The notes: generated by a model from the sequence alone, not told the origin. DNA of 64,000 bases from Nemopilema nomurai (GCA_003864495.1 ML133465.1:1720125-1784124); one strand, 5' to 3'; counted from the stretch's first letter, positions 38,267-50,931 are shown. A program made the numbers and translations.

Positions 38267-40368
38267 TCATTGCTGCTTCAAGTATGCATATGCAAACCCA
38301 ATGCCAACTGCCAGTGCAGCTGTACTATATGTGGTCCATGACTTGACAGTATCAACAACAATACCAATATATGTATCATCCGGTTTGGCTTCTGTTGCAG
38401 ACTCACCCCTGTCCAATGAAGGAGGACCATCATGTGCATCACTTTCTACCTCTGGCTCCAGTGGGTTGTGACTACCATATATTGACATACTCTGGTCGAT
38501 GAATTTATCACTTTTGTTTAATGCAACCTAAAAGCAAGGGAAATGGGTACTAAAACTCATGTAGTTAGTTATGGTATCCCTGAGTGATGAGAGGGAGAGA
38601 AACTGTAGCAAGCCTAGCTTTCTCTAAATGCAAATCCTGATGCTTACATATTTTACACTAAATTGAACTGACAACATCAAAGATGTTTCTTGCTGTGGTT
38701 GAAGCAGATGGAGACACCAAGTGAAATGTTACAACAAATCAAAGTTGTAACTCTCATTTAATGGTGATTACATTTTATACTTGTAGAATTAATAATTAGG
38801 ACTTTTAGGAATAACAGAAACCATAAACATACCCATCCACCTTCTTTTTTTATTTTCTCTGACGATGTTTCGGTGATGAACCTAGTTGCATAATCCACAA
38901 GCAATTCAACTTGGATATCTGTTAAATTCCCTGAATATAAGACCTCCTTGACCAAGTAGAAAACCATGGCTACCTTAGTCCAAATTGACCCTGTAAATCG
39001 AGCTAATTGCTTTTCAAATACTGACTTTGCTACCAATGAAAACTCTTCATATGTCAACTTATTCTGTTCTTCAAGTGGTGTTAAAATTTCTGACAGGTGC
39101 TCATCAAGTAATTGAGGATAATCTTTCATGATGTCCTGACCCATCTCATCTAGTCTTGTTGTCACAGCACCAATTGGTGAATCTAGAAGTGTGTCTGATT
39201 CTTTCGAAGCAAATCTAAGAGGTAAATTAGGAAATAATACACCATGTACATGATGACTTGCTTGCTGATGTAAATCAATTTGAGATGCTTGCTGATATCA
39301 TTATAGACTATCAATAGACCTATTTTCCTCACCAGCTGTTTTTCCATTAAAAAGAGTGAAATAATATAGGAAATGATAAACTGTCCTTACTTCATCTTCA
39401 GCATAGAAAAAAATGAATAAGGCAACTAATGAATTAATATTTGCTATCAATGATACACAATATGTTTCAATAACTGAAAAATTGCATATAAAACATGTTG
39501 TTATCATGATCAGCAGAGAAATGTATAACACAAATGCTTACATTGAGGATGACTGACTTTTAATCATGTGAGTTTGCAATTTAAGGGCAAATATAGAACA
39601 AATGTTTTCAGAGCTGAATCAATGCTGAGTAACAATAAATGCAGCTCTAAAAAGCAATGAAGCTTGGATTCTATGTGTGGCTAGACCTTCTTAAATGGCT
39701 CAGTTCTAGTGTAATTTTAGCACCTTTCTTTCAGAGCAAATTGTTGCCTTTGCATAGGTAAAGACCAAATACCTTAAGTGAGGTAATTCACTCCTGGAAC
39801 TTATACTAGTTGCTTCTCTTTTCAGTTTTGCTTTGTCAAAGCTTTTGATATCACTCTGAATTTCGGGGGTAAGCCTCTTTCTCAGTGGCTTCGCCATCTT
39901 CGTGAGCTTTTCTCTCACTTTCTTGTCATACTCCTCGCTGTTACGACGAGTAAGAGGAGTCCTTTTCCTCTTCTCAATAACATCAACGAAGGGTCGCTCG
40001 CTCGAGTGAATTGTCCTTGCCTTTAGAACACTCGCTGAGCCTCTATTTTCTTTCCGATTCCTTGCACTTATTCTCTCTGGGGAAAGACTGCTAAGGAACT
40101 CCAATATCACAAGCTTAGTTTCCTGTCTCATCCTTTCTTTTCCAGTAAGTTGAACCTTCAGTTTTGGCTTGTTTTCAACCCTGCACTGCCTTTTTAACTT
40201 CGTTGCTGTCAGGCCTTTGAAACTTGACGGCCAGCTATGTCTGACACCGTCTTCATCCTCGCTAGAGAACGCTTCGCATTTTTTTAAAGAGTCAGAGCTC
40301 TTGGGACGTGGAGAAATTGGATTATCTCCCAACTGAGGATTGCATGGCTCCTTCCCAACTTGGGCCAT
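38267..40368 (-). CDS. Beta-thymosin-motif / BAK-like BCL-2 fusion protein (copy B)
   Basis: Three exons (40368-39773, 39214-38833, 38527-38267) join in phases 2 and 0, exactly as in copy A, giving 412 aa. The start is the first in-frame ATG. Residues 49-60 (SFKGLTATKLKR) form a weak thymosin/WH2-like motif. Residues 81-96 (RQETKLVILEFLSSLS) match the alpha1-like segment of copy A. Residues 174-195 (IKSFDKAKLKREATS, then SELP) are a good beta-thymosin match, including the LKxxxT...LP tail. The BH3-like helix is at about 216-231 (VTTRLDEMGQDIMKDY), BH1-like SIWTKVAMVFYLVKEV follows, and BH2 ends KKEGGW at 326. The last exon is acidic and ends in a tail anchor (AALAVGIGFAYAYLKQQ). Copy A has three clear thymosin motifs; copy B has one clear and one weak. 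As in copy A the BH1 NWGR is altered (IWTK). Function as a membrane effector is inferred from the fold. Confidence 0.85.
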
Positions 40369-43300
40369 GCTTGCAATATACTGCTTCGGTTCCGCCAACA
40401 ACTCCAGCCAAACCTCCTCTCTCAGTCGTCATCGTCCTCTAGCGGACAACAGAAACCAGCCTCTATCTCACATTCAGCACTAAATGGAGGCTACGGCCAA
40501 TCAACAAGAGCCGCCTTGTGCTCAAAAGTAGATGGGTGCGACGAGGCCACTGGACGAGTCTGGAAGAGGGAGATGGAAGCATGTAATCTTGGGCCACGGT
40601 CCCCTGCCTCGATCCAACTCAAACTGCATCTAAATTTATGATATAGCTCTGATGAATAATGCAAGCGAGTTTTAATGGGAAAGCCAGACAATTTTATGGA
40701 CAACCCCGCAATTTTCGCAGGAAGCAAAGGCTTCTGGGTTGTGTTCTAAAAATTCTTTTGATAAAGCTGTTTGAAATAAATAACACTAAAATGAAGGGAC
40801 TTAAACAAAATTTGCATATTAAAAAAAATTTATTAATGATTCGGGTGATAAGAAAATTCTCGTTCACCATCTGATGATTCGGCTACAGTTTTGACATATG
40901 TAGCAATTTCCTTCTTCAGTTTGAGCAATAATATTTTTACATTTATAGTTTTCTGTGCTTTTTAAAGCTTGAGGCTAGTGTATGTTAATTAATTTGCATG
41001 CCCTAAGCCATCTCAAGTGAAGAGGTCATTAAAAGTATCCACTTCTGCTTGGAACCTACAATCCTGGACAAAAGTTAGGAGACATTTGCTGTTATAATCA
41101 TTTATTGCAAAAGCACCCAGCCACCTGCCCCCAATATCGATGTTGATGTTGATTTTTTAGGTTTACTGGCTTCCACAATCAACTGCCATTACCCACCACC
41201 AAAATTGACATTGGGGGGAGGGGCATACCACTGGTTTTGAGGGCAATTACGCAGAAAATCACTTAAAAAGTAACTGTCTCATAACCTTTTGTCCAGGATT
41301 GTAGGACCCAGCTGACTTTATCTGGCTTCTGCCGAAAGGAAACCCCTGATTCAGATTTATAAAAGGACGAATAGGATAGCAAAGAATGACATGATGATTC
41401 GTTAATAAGTGAGATGACAACATATTTGCCAGTAAAAAAATTCAACATCTGAAATTGAAAGCAAAGATAATGCATGCCCTGCAAACTCTGATAAAAAATA
41501 TTTTTAAAAACGCCTTTTTGAAAAAGAAAACAGTTTTATTGCTTAAACAGTTGCTTTGACGATTAATTAAAATTTGCTCTGTCGCACCCTTGATCCACCC
41601 ATCGGAGCTCAATATATCTACCTTAGCTTTTACCTTGAAAGGAATTCACTAATCCTCGTATCCCTGTTTCTAAAGACCCCTTTGTTTTGGACTGACTTTG
41701 GCTAGCAACCTTTGTCTACAGCACTGCTCATTTCCGGGAATGCGGAATTCTCGCCGCATTTACTGATATAAAACAATTGTTTTTCCCTCTTTTAATGTAA
41801 AATTTTGCAAAAAATAGGATAGAATGTTGTATTAACGAATAATCTATCACGCTAACGAGAGATTGCTCCAATTTTTTACTCACATTGTTGAGGACAGGGC
41901 TTTGAAAGGGAAGCAACTGACTTAGCTTGCTTCTTGTTCTCTTGATCAGCAAGCCAAGTCAGGTGATCAGATACTGATCACAAAGAGCCAGGGCATGCGG
42001 TTGCCGATCGAGAGTTGAATTGAATCTCAGCATAAGCCTTCGACATATGGATTCAAACAAGTAGACGATATGGATTATAGTTTTATAGAGATAGAGGAGT
42101 ATAAGATGATTGCACAAATGCTTTTCATTTTAGCTTGAGTGCCAGGTGAGGGTACTCAATTAGTGAGGGTACCCAAATAGGGGTCTGCCCTTTTAGAATA
42201 CCATTTTCGCCAGCATGTTGATTATAAATATTATCATAACCACGAACATTAAATTGTCATAGAAGATCTTGGATTATTTATCTGCTTAGAGATGGTAGCC
42301 TAATTCATTTGAACATAGTCATGTTTGTCATGTCATGTTGTTGTCAAAAATTGTCTTGTTTTATTATATAATTTTCGTTTCGAACTGTGTTGTAGATGTT
42401 CTGATTGGGATAAGAATCTAGAGAGCGCGCTATTTTAACAATCAGGTGTTTTAAAAAGCTATAGCTTTCGGAGACTTTGCCCCTGCCCTCCATAAGGGCG
42501 TTGCCCCTTGACCCCTCTCCGCATACCCACTTCTGCAACTCACGCTACGCCACTGGATAACAGTAAGTTATTACGGAGCCACGAAACACCAAAACGAGAC
42601 GTAGAAGACTTACAACAACTTGAAAACGAAGCAAATACGCATAATGTGTATAGGTCATCTAAATAAGGGGCACACAATTCAGTTATCAGCCCAGGTGTTT
42701 TCGCAAAGGCCCAACGACTGCAATCCGTGAATCAGCAGCCTTTATGTGATATTTTGCACTGCTACGTTCCGCTCTAATAGAAAAGGTGCCATGGCGTTAC
42801 ACTGCAGCATTTGGCGTCAAGGACTGAGGTACAGTCAACCTATGCTAAAAAATCTATTTGTGGTTAGACTTGCCGCAAGCCCATTTCATATTCAGATAGA
42901 TTTATTGGAGATGACGCAACAGACTTGGGGCAACTATAATTTGTGCTTAGAAGCAAAAATCTACCTTGTTTAAACCTAAACTGAACCTATTCGTCTGAAC
43001 CTGATGGTGATTGATTCATCTCTGAACCTATTCATGTTCCTATTCAAAGCTTAAAGTACAATACGCAAGTAAGTAGATAGTGCATTTCAAAGCTGAAGAT
43101 CTCTGAATCTAAATATCTGGTAAAGGGGGAGAGGAGGGCTGTAATAGTTGCCTGTCAATGCAGAGAATGGCATTTAATATAGCCACTTTTCTAGAAAATC
43201 TAACTTGGAGCGAAATTCATCCCGAACTGGAAAGGATAAAGAGCTCAATGTGCCATTTGAATTTGTCCATCAAGATGACATTTTGTGTTTTTTCAAGCCA

Positions 43301-43944
43301 CTGTTGCAGTTTATGAGATCCATGATCCATTTGTCACCTCTTTCGAGTTTCAACAGGACAAAGGATGTTATTTCATAATTTGATAAGATATTTTACTCTA
43401 GATTTTCCTTTAAATTGTGGAGGACTTAGAGTAATATAATTTACAAAGTAGTTTTCAACAAGTAAGTATGGTATAAATTAATATTTGACACCAGTTTTCA
43501 ATAGCGAAAAAGGCATGTTCATTTTTCATTTAATGGAGTTTTCCTCCATGTGTAGCTTCATCTGCTGTTAAACGAAGTTTTAGCGAACACTAGAAAAACT
43601 ACGATTGGTGTTGCTTTCGTGTCGTCGAGAAGGTCAGTTGAAAGCGGACCTGTTGTCAAGCAACAGCATTGTCGATATTCTCAGAAATTGAGAAGTGAAT
43701 TGACAGCTTCTGTTTCCTGTCACGTGATTGTCGAGCAGCTTATTTCAACTATCTGAACATTGAATTGGATTAACAAATGGTGCAAGATTTCGCTGCGTCC
43801 TAACGTGTAGCACAATCGTCATTTACAGAAAGAATTACAGTGTCCGATAACCTCTACCATCTAAGACATAAATAATCAAAAAGCCTTGCCTTGAGCGATT
43901 TTTAAGAAGAGTTACATTCTACAGAAAAAACAACAGTCGTAAGT
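40369..43944. other. Intergenic between divergent BCL-2 family genes
   Basis: This 3.6-kb spacer separates fusion gene B (minus) from the third BCL-2 gene (plus), so it holds both promoters. It contains the mariner-type MITE at 41057-41303 and, near 42465-42555, a fragment ending in CACGCTACGCCACTG that looks like one end of a hAT-type repeat. No further exon was found. Confidence 0.45.
41057..41303. mobile_element. Tc1/mariner-type MITE
   Basis: Terminal inverted repeats of about 26 bp: left CAATCCTGGACAAAAGTTAG, right its inverse with one or two changes. The TA dinucleotide target is present on each side (41057-41058 and 41302-41303). The 243-bp interior has no coding capacity. Confidence 0.8.
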
Positions 43945-46900
43945 ATGCGTTTGACGAAGAAGGAACAGGCAGTGCTACTTTTTGAGGAATTCATGAAGGT
44001 AACAAGCATTGGTACAGTTGAAGGAGCCAATATTTCCGAAGAAGAGCCAACAATTTTAGCACACCGGCGAAGTTTTCAAGGTACGTTGCAGGTCAAATTA
44101 GGCGTCAAGTCTAGCCTACCTCCAGAAAGGCCGTATGGAATCAAAACCACCACCACGATTCGTGCAAAGCATAATGAAATTAAATTGAACTAAGCTTTGC
44201 ATTGCAACGTTTTAATTCTAGACAAATGTGGTCTTCGAGTTTTCCTTCGTTTCCATTCAATGGCAAGGGATTCAATCTGCAAATATCTTCTTGTTTGAAC
44301 CTCTCTATTGTTGTTGGCATTTGACCTTGCTTTAGATAAAGCATCTCTTAATTTCATCTTAATTTTATAAAAAATTTCATCTCAACAATAAGTTACAATT
44401 ATTCTTGGTAAATAAAAGCCGCTCAATTAAGATACGATTTTAAGTGATAATCTACAATTTTTCAGAAAAGGTCATTAAACAAAAGACCCAACCAACATAA
44501 AATAACTCTGTATATAGTTTTCAAGCTACATGCCACCATTGATGTATTTTACTATCTTAAAACCGAAGATGTGCAAGACATGCAATGGCCAAATTATAAA
44601 GATTTCATAGATTTCATAAGTTTTCTAAAACTGATTAATAACCAGTATATCCAGTACTCAGCTCTGAACTGACTCAATACGAGAACTGAGTTTGCATTTA
44701 ATTGTTCATAAGCTCTGACTCAATAATAAATGCAGGTAGCGGCCAACACATCAATGCAGCTGAATCTGGATTCAAATGCAGCTGAATCTGGATTCAAATG
44801 CAGCTGAATCTGGATTTTTGTTGGCATATTCCCAATCGGCATTGATTTGTTTTAGGCTGTGAAGCAGTGGCAGATGGTAAGAAGCAGTTTTCTGGAACAT
44901 TTGTCAGGGATGGTGCTACCAGTTTTCAATCAAGGGCAATTCCAACTGAAAGTGAAATTTCCAGTATTACACATCAAACTGATGCAGCATTTGGTGGTCC
45001 AGAAGAAGGAAAATATATCTTGCAACCAAATGAACAAGAAATTCATGATGCAGCGAAAGCTATAGCAGCTGCTGGTGACGATTTCAATGATGAATATAAA
45101 AGTCGGCTGCAGGTATGAATCATTTATTATATTTTGACATCCTTTCACAAAGGTGGCTCTATGAACGATAAAGTGATATTAGGACATTGTCCTAATGTAT
45201 GTTCTTTTTGTTTTGAGTAACATCATTCATGCTGTTAGGTATGCATTTTATGTTTGTTGCATCTTGCTGTTTATCTGAAAGCAGTTATTCTATTGGTGGA
45301 ATTGGTTACCCAGTTTAAAATGCCAACACATAGCGAAATAAATTGATAACTAACTTCTTACTTGCACATCAACTCCTACAAGAAAACAAATGTACCTTTA
45401 ATCTGGTTTCAGATTTTGTATGAAAAACACTTTCAACATATCGCTTGATTCTTAGAATGCTTGAAGAAGCCAATGACTCTCTTTGTTTCATGATAGAGTA
45501 GGCCTCCAACAGAAGGTGCCGGTGCCATAGTTCCCACCCCACTTTTTGCAAGATTAAAATATTTTGTCACAGGATTCATACTAAATTATTTACTTCAGTT
45601 TAAATCTGTACATTTCATTTTCGTTTATCTCTGCATGGTATATTTGTTATGTAAGTATGTCAGCAGGAGTACTGTACTGTTTCACCAAAGGAATCACATC
45701 CTCTAATAAAGGTCACTGGTTTGCACGCCTGTATTCTTCATATCCTGAGTCACTACTGACTAACAACCTTAGTTACATCTACTTATCATTTACTTATCAT
45801 TAATGTTTCATTTATCTATCATTAATTTGTCTTATCATACTCATCTGGTTACAATAAAGATAAGCTGAATTTAGTTGACATTGGGAGTCTGTTTGTGTCA
45901 TTGGGGTACCAGTCTCATATATGATTCACACTTTCTTGTTGCTTGATTAACATTTGTTGCTTGCTGTATTGCCTTGTTTGTTTCCCAAAAGCTAAAGTTC
46001 TCACACAATGAATCAATCATTCTCTTAATTCTTAAGAAAAGCAAATTAATGTATTTAGAAAACCAACATTTTGAAAAGTAGCATGAGTTAAACTGAGGAC
46101 CTTGCAGCTTAGGTCTCTGGGCGTGGTGCAGAAAGGGTGTAGCTAAAGATAAATTTGCTCCTCCTCCTCCTTGCATTGACAACTATTCACCCCAAAAAAG
46201 AAATTGTAATGTATCCAAACAGGACCACTGAGGCACCCCCAATTCATTGTTCCAAAGGTCAAGGCGGACTGTATTTAAACTGCAGATACTTCCCTTACCA
46301 TGAAGCCGTGGAATTCCCAAAACCAACCATGAGGCTGTCAATTTCATATATCAATGCGTCACTAGTAGGCTGATGGTTTTGACAGGCTTTAACTAGAATT
46401 CCGTTTTGACTTGCACTACACGCTTTTTTATAAGGAACCTACCCCAAGGCCTAGTTCCAAAAGTTCCTTATTCGTAGACCTCGAATCATCAGAATTTAGT
46501 ACCAAAAGTTCCTTAAAAGTTCCTTAAGTTCACTTTCGGTGCTTTGACTACAATAAGCCTAAACAATTAATAGAGACAGCATATGGGGAAACTACTCAAT
46601 CAAGCATTTGAGACGCGAATAGCAATCTATGCGAGCATTGGCTGCAAATGAATGCAACCGGCTTTTTAGTTCTTGATGCTTGCAGTTATGAAAAATTTTC
46701 AAATCGAAAAGTTCCTGAGGGATTTCGTTTTTAGTAGTATAAATTCTTTATATATTTCGACCTTCTACATGTAGGTTCCTTATAAAGTGGTTCCTTATAA
46801 AAAAAACCGTGTAGCGCGGTGTCGGCGCGTGAGTAATATAGTAAGTGGGGCACTAAAAAGTTATGGATAGACTATCTACCCTAGGATTTTCTTTACAGGA

Positions 46901-47767
46901 GTGAATTATGCAACGTAATCACCAGCGTAAAGGCGATGCCTCGCCGGGAGTTATGATTATATGAGAACCTGCCTTAAGATTTGGATTCCGTTTGAACAAT
47001 AGGGATGACCTTTATTTGATGGCCTTGCCGTTTGAACAATAGGGATGACCTTTATTTGATGGCCTTGCCGTTTGAACAATAGGGATGACCTTTATTTGAT
47101 GGCCTTGCCGTTTGAACAATAGGGATGACCTTTGACCTTTATTTGATGGCCAAAAGGCTTAGCTTCACTTGTTTTTCCTCTTTTTGTCAAACGCTGGAGC
47201 GGGCGCCCCAACGCTCTGCTCATGTCAATAGAAACATTTCATATTTTGCTGATCGTTTCTAACCTTTTTTGCACAATTCGCAATCAGAATTTCTTTCTGT
47301 GCTAACGACAGAAGACCCTGACCGTAATCTTTTATCTTTGAGCCTTGGAACACTTTCCAGCTTGCCCCGCAAGGCCTACGGCAACAATTGAACAGTCATT
47401 GTTTTCAGAGATTTCGTTTCAGAGTTGAGTTGAATTTTATGGGGCACATCGGAAAGTGCCCCTAATGATGACGCAATCGAGTATACCCACTCTTTTGTGC
47501 GACCTTGAAGTTTTCTGGTTTAATCAACCTATTTAACGTTTATTGCAGGGGGCAACAGATGGTATAGTTAAGAAAGTGAATGAGCAGGGCTCTAGCATGT
47601 CGTACGAAATTTTCTGTGCGGCGGTGAAGGATGTTGTCTCACAAGATCGCAAGCTGGCAGCGTTGCCCATTGTTTTGCACCTGTTTCGCAACATCATTTC
47701 GCAAGCGCCACGCTTGCCGAGAACGTATCCAGCTCAGTACATTGGAGAAGAATTATCCGATGAAGCT
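43945..47767 (+). CDS. BCL-2 family protein with BH3 (BAX/BAK-like), 3' end incomplete
   Basis: Three exons (43945-44080, 44856-45112, 47549-47767) join in phases 1 and 0 for 204 residues, with GTACGT, GTATGA and GTAAGT donors. Residues 5-20 (KKEQAVLLFEEFMKVT) resemble the alpha1 segment of the two fusion genes. Residues 111-127 (AAKAIAAAGDDFNDEYK) are a textbook BH3, with the GDD..N core shared with BAK. Residues about 152-190 cover alpha4-alpha5, but the BH1 region (DRKLAALPIVLHLFRNII) lacks the NWGR signature. The open frame stops at the GTAAGT donor, so BH2 and the tail anchor must lie downstream. A 23-bp candidate exon at 56114-56136 would add SEYIEKQ in the right phase and place, but the final exon was not found. 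No thymosin motif is visible. The role is likely apoptosis control; pro- or anti-apoptotic direction cannot be read. Confidence 0.72.
44755..44816. repeat. 22-bp tandem repeat in an intron
   Basis: Three copies of GCAGCTGAATCTGGATT plus a short linker, 40 bp before the exon 2 acceptor of the third BCL-2 gene. Confidence 0.85.
46417..46813. mobile_element. TIR element, TACACG family (copy 2)
   Basis: The left end TACACGCTTTTTTATAAGG runs into AACCTA. The right end is the inverse, ending TTATAAAAAAAACCGTGTA. Same family as 33910-34882 but less than half its length, with no coding capacity. It lies in intron 2 of the third BCL-2 gene. Confidence 0.7.
46987..47150. repeat. 40-bp tandem repeat
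   Basis: The unit starting TTTGAACAATAGGGATGACC recurs at 46991, 47031, 47071 and 47111, an exact 40-bp period with near-identical copies. The last copy has a small internal duplication (GACCTTT). It is intronic. Confidence 0.95.
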
Positions 47768-48007
47768 GTAAGTATAACGTCTTCAAATATCCCTGGCAAT
47801 GCTCAAACTATATTTCTTACTACTTAAGCCTAGCGCACACTAGCGATTTTTGTCGCCAGCGACGGCGATTTTTGTCGCTGGCGACTGAAGGTTCTTCCCG
47901 CACACTTGCGATCTTTTCTGCATTAGCCAATGATTTTTGTCGATCTCATAATGAGCCTCGATTAAAAAAGGCGGGAATTTAACAAGCACGTTTTTTATAA
48001 CCAATGC

Positions 48008-48259
48008 ATGTACCTGGACATCCTCAGAAATTACGGAATGGGAAAATTTAGACAGAAAAGATTGAAAATATTGGCAGCTTTGATTATCCTTCGAAGAAGG
48101 AGACGTAATAGAAGAAGAAAAACCATGTGGGTGAGGTCTTGGATTGGTCGAAGAAAAGAACAGGGTGCATTCAATAATTTGGTTTCAGAACTGGAACAGG
48201 AAGATAGAGCAATGTATCGACGCTTCTTTCGTATGAACGAAACAACATTTCAAAAATAG
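48008..48259 (+). pseudogene. Harbinger transposase N-terminal fragment
   Basis: An 83-codon frame with RRRRNRRRKTMWVRSW, then FNNLVSELEQED and FFRMNETTFQK, is characteristic of the N-terminus of HARBI1-like transposases. It stops at TAG just before the catalytic DDE region, which is deleted. No ATG-initiated full protein can be made. Confidence 0.8.
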
Positions 48260-48405
48260 GCCCAAAATTTTAAAGTTGCTAATAGTAAATAAAACCTACA
48301 TCGAACGAGAATTTTTGCTTTATGGGAACCCATACTGCTAAAGGATAAATCAAACGAAGCGAAAATGTTTTGTGAAATGAGGCTATACGTAAATAATAAG
48401 CACTA

Positions 48406-48615
48406 GCACCCACCCGTTGCCCCAAGAGTTTCAGCAAGTTCAGCGATGGCTGCAGCTTTTGCCGTTCTATCGGCATATTGTGGAGATGAGATGGCGTACA
48501 GGCAGGGTTTCTCGCGCCACAAATCAACCAACAAATCCTCTTTTTCCGTTGTCCACGAAAACATAGTTGTTCCAGCGACCTCCATTTTGTCAAATTTCAC
48601 AACATTCATCAACAC
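48406..48615 (-). pseudogene. Harbinger-associated MADF/Myb-like protein fragment
   Basis: Begins MLMNVVKFDKMEV, then a MADF-like core FSWTTEKEDLLVDLWREKP and a run of AKAAAIAELAETLG. This is the DNA-binding partner gene normally encoded opposite the Harbinger transposase. It ends after 70 codons at the internal deletion. Confidence 0.7.
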
Positions 48616-49424
48616 TTTCCGCTGTGCTCAATGCTTTTAAACCCATTTTGATTGGCTGATCAACAAGAATTTTATTTTGCGCCCCGCACACTTGCGATTT
48701 CCTGTTTTTAGTCGCTGGCGACAAAAATCGGCGTCGCTGGCGACAAAAATCGGCGTCGCTGGCGACAAAAATCGCTAGTGTGTGCTAGGCTTTAAACACG
48801 TGCTATAATGAATAGACTTACACGAGACCTTAAGACTCCTAGGTCCATGAGATGGGCAGAAATCAGGAACTTTGAGAAAATGTCACCCAGAGACCTTTTC
48901 CATTCCTGGGGGCAGTATACATACACAGCCATCCGTCTTCGTTATTTTGGCCTCTTTCTGGACTGGGCCTCTCTGTGAGGGGCCATCTAGGAGACCGAGG
49001 GGCTCTGGACCCAAAGCAGACATTTTCAAGGGGTACAAAAGTTAACTAGATGTGTAAAAGTCTGGAGGCTTCTATCGCGTGCAATAATCAAGCACATTTG
49101 GCAAATTGAGTCTTTTAGGGGAACTTTTGTGGCCGATGTCGAATGTTGGATGCTAGTTAGGTACTGTGGCTCATGATGAGTGATTCGACTTACTTTCATT
49201 GCCACTGGTGACTTGTGAATTTCAGAATATATATTCTTTTTTATGTATACATTTTAAAGACGTTTGAAGGTCAAATAGTCATTCATTTGATGCATTTTCC
49301 TCCGATCTTAGAGGTCTTGTCGCGACATTGTGGAACTCCCCAAAACCCTCCTCCTCTTCTGCCACTTAAAAGGCGCCCTTTCACTACCGCCTCCCTCTCC
49401 TCTGAAGTACAGACAGCTCCTCAC

Positions 49425-49620
49425 CGCCACACCTCTTCTGCCGCACCTCTTCTGCCGCACCTCTTCTGCCGCACCTCTTCTGCCGCACCTCTTCTGCCGC
49501 ACCTCTTCTGCCGCACCTCTTCTGCCGCACCCTTCGCCGCACCTCCGCCGCACCTCTTCCGCCGCACCTCTTCCGCCGCACCTCTTCCGCCGCACTTCTT
49601 CCGCCGCACCACTTCCGCCA
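49425..49620. repeat. 14-bp minisatellite (CACCTCTTCTGCCG)
   Basis: About 13 copies of a 14-bp unit, with a TTCCGCCG variant in the right half. Because 14 is not a multiple of three, all frames stay open through the array, and none of the resulting S/A/P/L/H-rich or R-rich proteins is credible. Confidence 0.95.
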
Positions 49621-49885
49621 TCCCTTTTAATAAAAAATCACATAATTTGGTCTTTTCCACTACCGAACATAAAGAACAATGGAGATTTTGAAAAGATACA
49701 ATCCACAGCAAAGGACCGCAAAGAATGGAGAAGATTATCAGAAGTAGTGTGCAGAGCTGCAGAAGCAGAAACAACATGAAACCTTCATGTCGGGACTGCG
49801 TAACTGCAATTATATATATATATATTATGATTTGAGCTACTACAGCATTGTATATCAAGCTAGCGCCTTCTTGTTTCCACAAAGG

Positions 49886-50480
49886 TTTTGGGCCCCGTTT
49901 ACATGAGAACAGAACGGAACGGAACGGAATGGAACTTATTTAAAGGTGTTTATACAACACTAGAACGTTTCTGCTCCTTCGCACACACCAGTTAACCTCC
50001 TTCGAATGTTATTGGCAAAAAGCAGCCAAAAGTGCACAAAAACACGAAATGGCGAAGATGACAAACAAGATGTTAGATGGCAAAGAGAACAATGCAGATG
50101 AAAGTTTTAAGTGGTCAGGTAGCAGTATTACTTTACGGGACTTCAAAGCATCCCAGGCAACAAAGAACTTACATTGGGCGAAGAATAAGTTCAGATACGC
50201 AAAGATTGCCATAGACATATCTGCCTTTTCGCAATTTCATGTAAAATTACACGAAATAAGTCCACAAAATGGAACGCAACGATCATAAATAGTGTTCACA
50301 CGAGAACTAAATTGTTACATTCCGTTACCCCTAACACATTTTAAAGTAGTCTGTTTTTTGAACGCTTTCTATCGTTCTCGTGTGAACACTTGCAAAAGTG
50401 CTTTGATTTCTCGGCCAGTCCACATCGTTCCGCTCCGTCCCCGTTTGGGCGTGCATACTTGGGGCAAAACATTTGGAAGA
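49886..50480. mobile_element. Probable non-autonomous DNA transposon remnant
   Basis: The left end has GGGCCCCGTTTACATGAGAAC and repeated GGAACGGAACGG. The right side has TCTCGTGTGAACAC and CGTTCCGCTCCG in the opposite sense followed by CCCCGTTTGGGC. The interior holds an ATG-started 79-codon frame (50049-50288) with DESFKWSG...TKNLHWAKNK, which resembles a decayed Myb/MADF start. Boundaries and class are uncertain. Confidence 0.35.
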
Positions 50481-50526
50481 GCGCTATAATAACTCCAGCG
50501 AAACATCACGTCGCCAGTGAAAATTT

Positions 50527-50570
<44 letters not shown>

Positions 50571-50580
50571 AATGATGGTT

Positions 50581-50631
<51 letters not shown>

Positions 50632-50634
50632 GTT

Positions 50635-50687
<53 letters not shown>

Positions 50688-50772
50688 GATGATGATGATG
50701 GTGATGGTGATGATGATGGTTATGATGATGATGATGATGATGATGATGGTGATGGTGATGATGATGATGGTT

Positions 50773-50828
<56 letters not shown>

Positions 50829-50931
50829 GGTGATGATGATGATGGTGATGATGATGATGATGGTGATGGTGATGATGATGATGGTTATGATGATGATGAT
50901 GATGATGGTGATGGTGATGATGATGATGGTT

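Larger units (their letters stand above)
47827..48791. mobile_element. PIF/Harbinger element, internally deleted
   Basis: Terminal inverted repeats AGCCTAGCGCACACTAGCGA and its counterpart differ at one of 20 positions and are flanked by TTA target duplications (47824-47826, 48792-48794). Subterminal GTCGCTGGCGACAAAAATCG units recur three times at the right end. Inside are remnants of both genes typical of Harbinger elements: a transposase N-terminus (48008-48256, plus) and a MADF/Myb-like fragment (48615-48406, minus). The catalytic part is gone, so the element cannot move alone. Confidence 0.85.

Noticed and set aside
50127..50135. CAGTATTAC, matching the NANTATTAC origin nonanucleotide of CRESS viruses
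   Set aside because: The flanking 10 bp cannot pair to form a stem, and it lies 1 kb away beyond the GAT array; probably chance.
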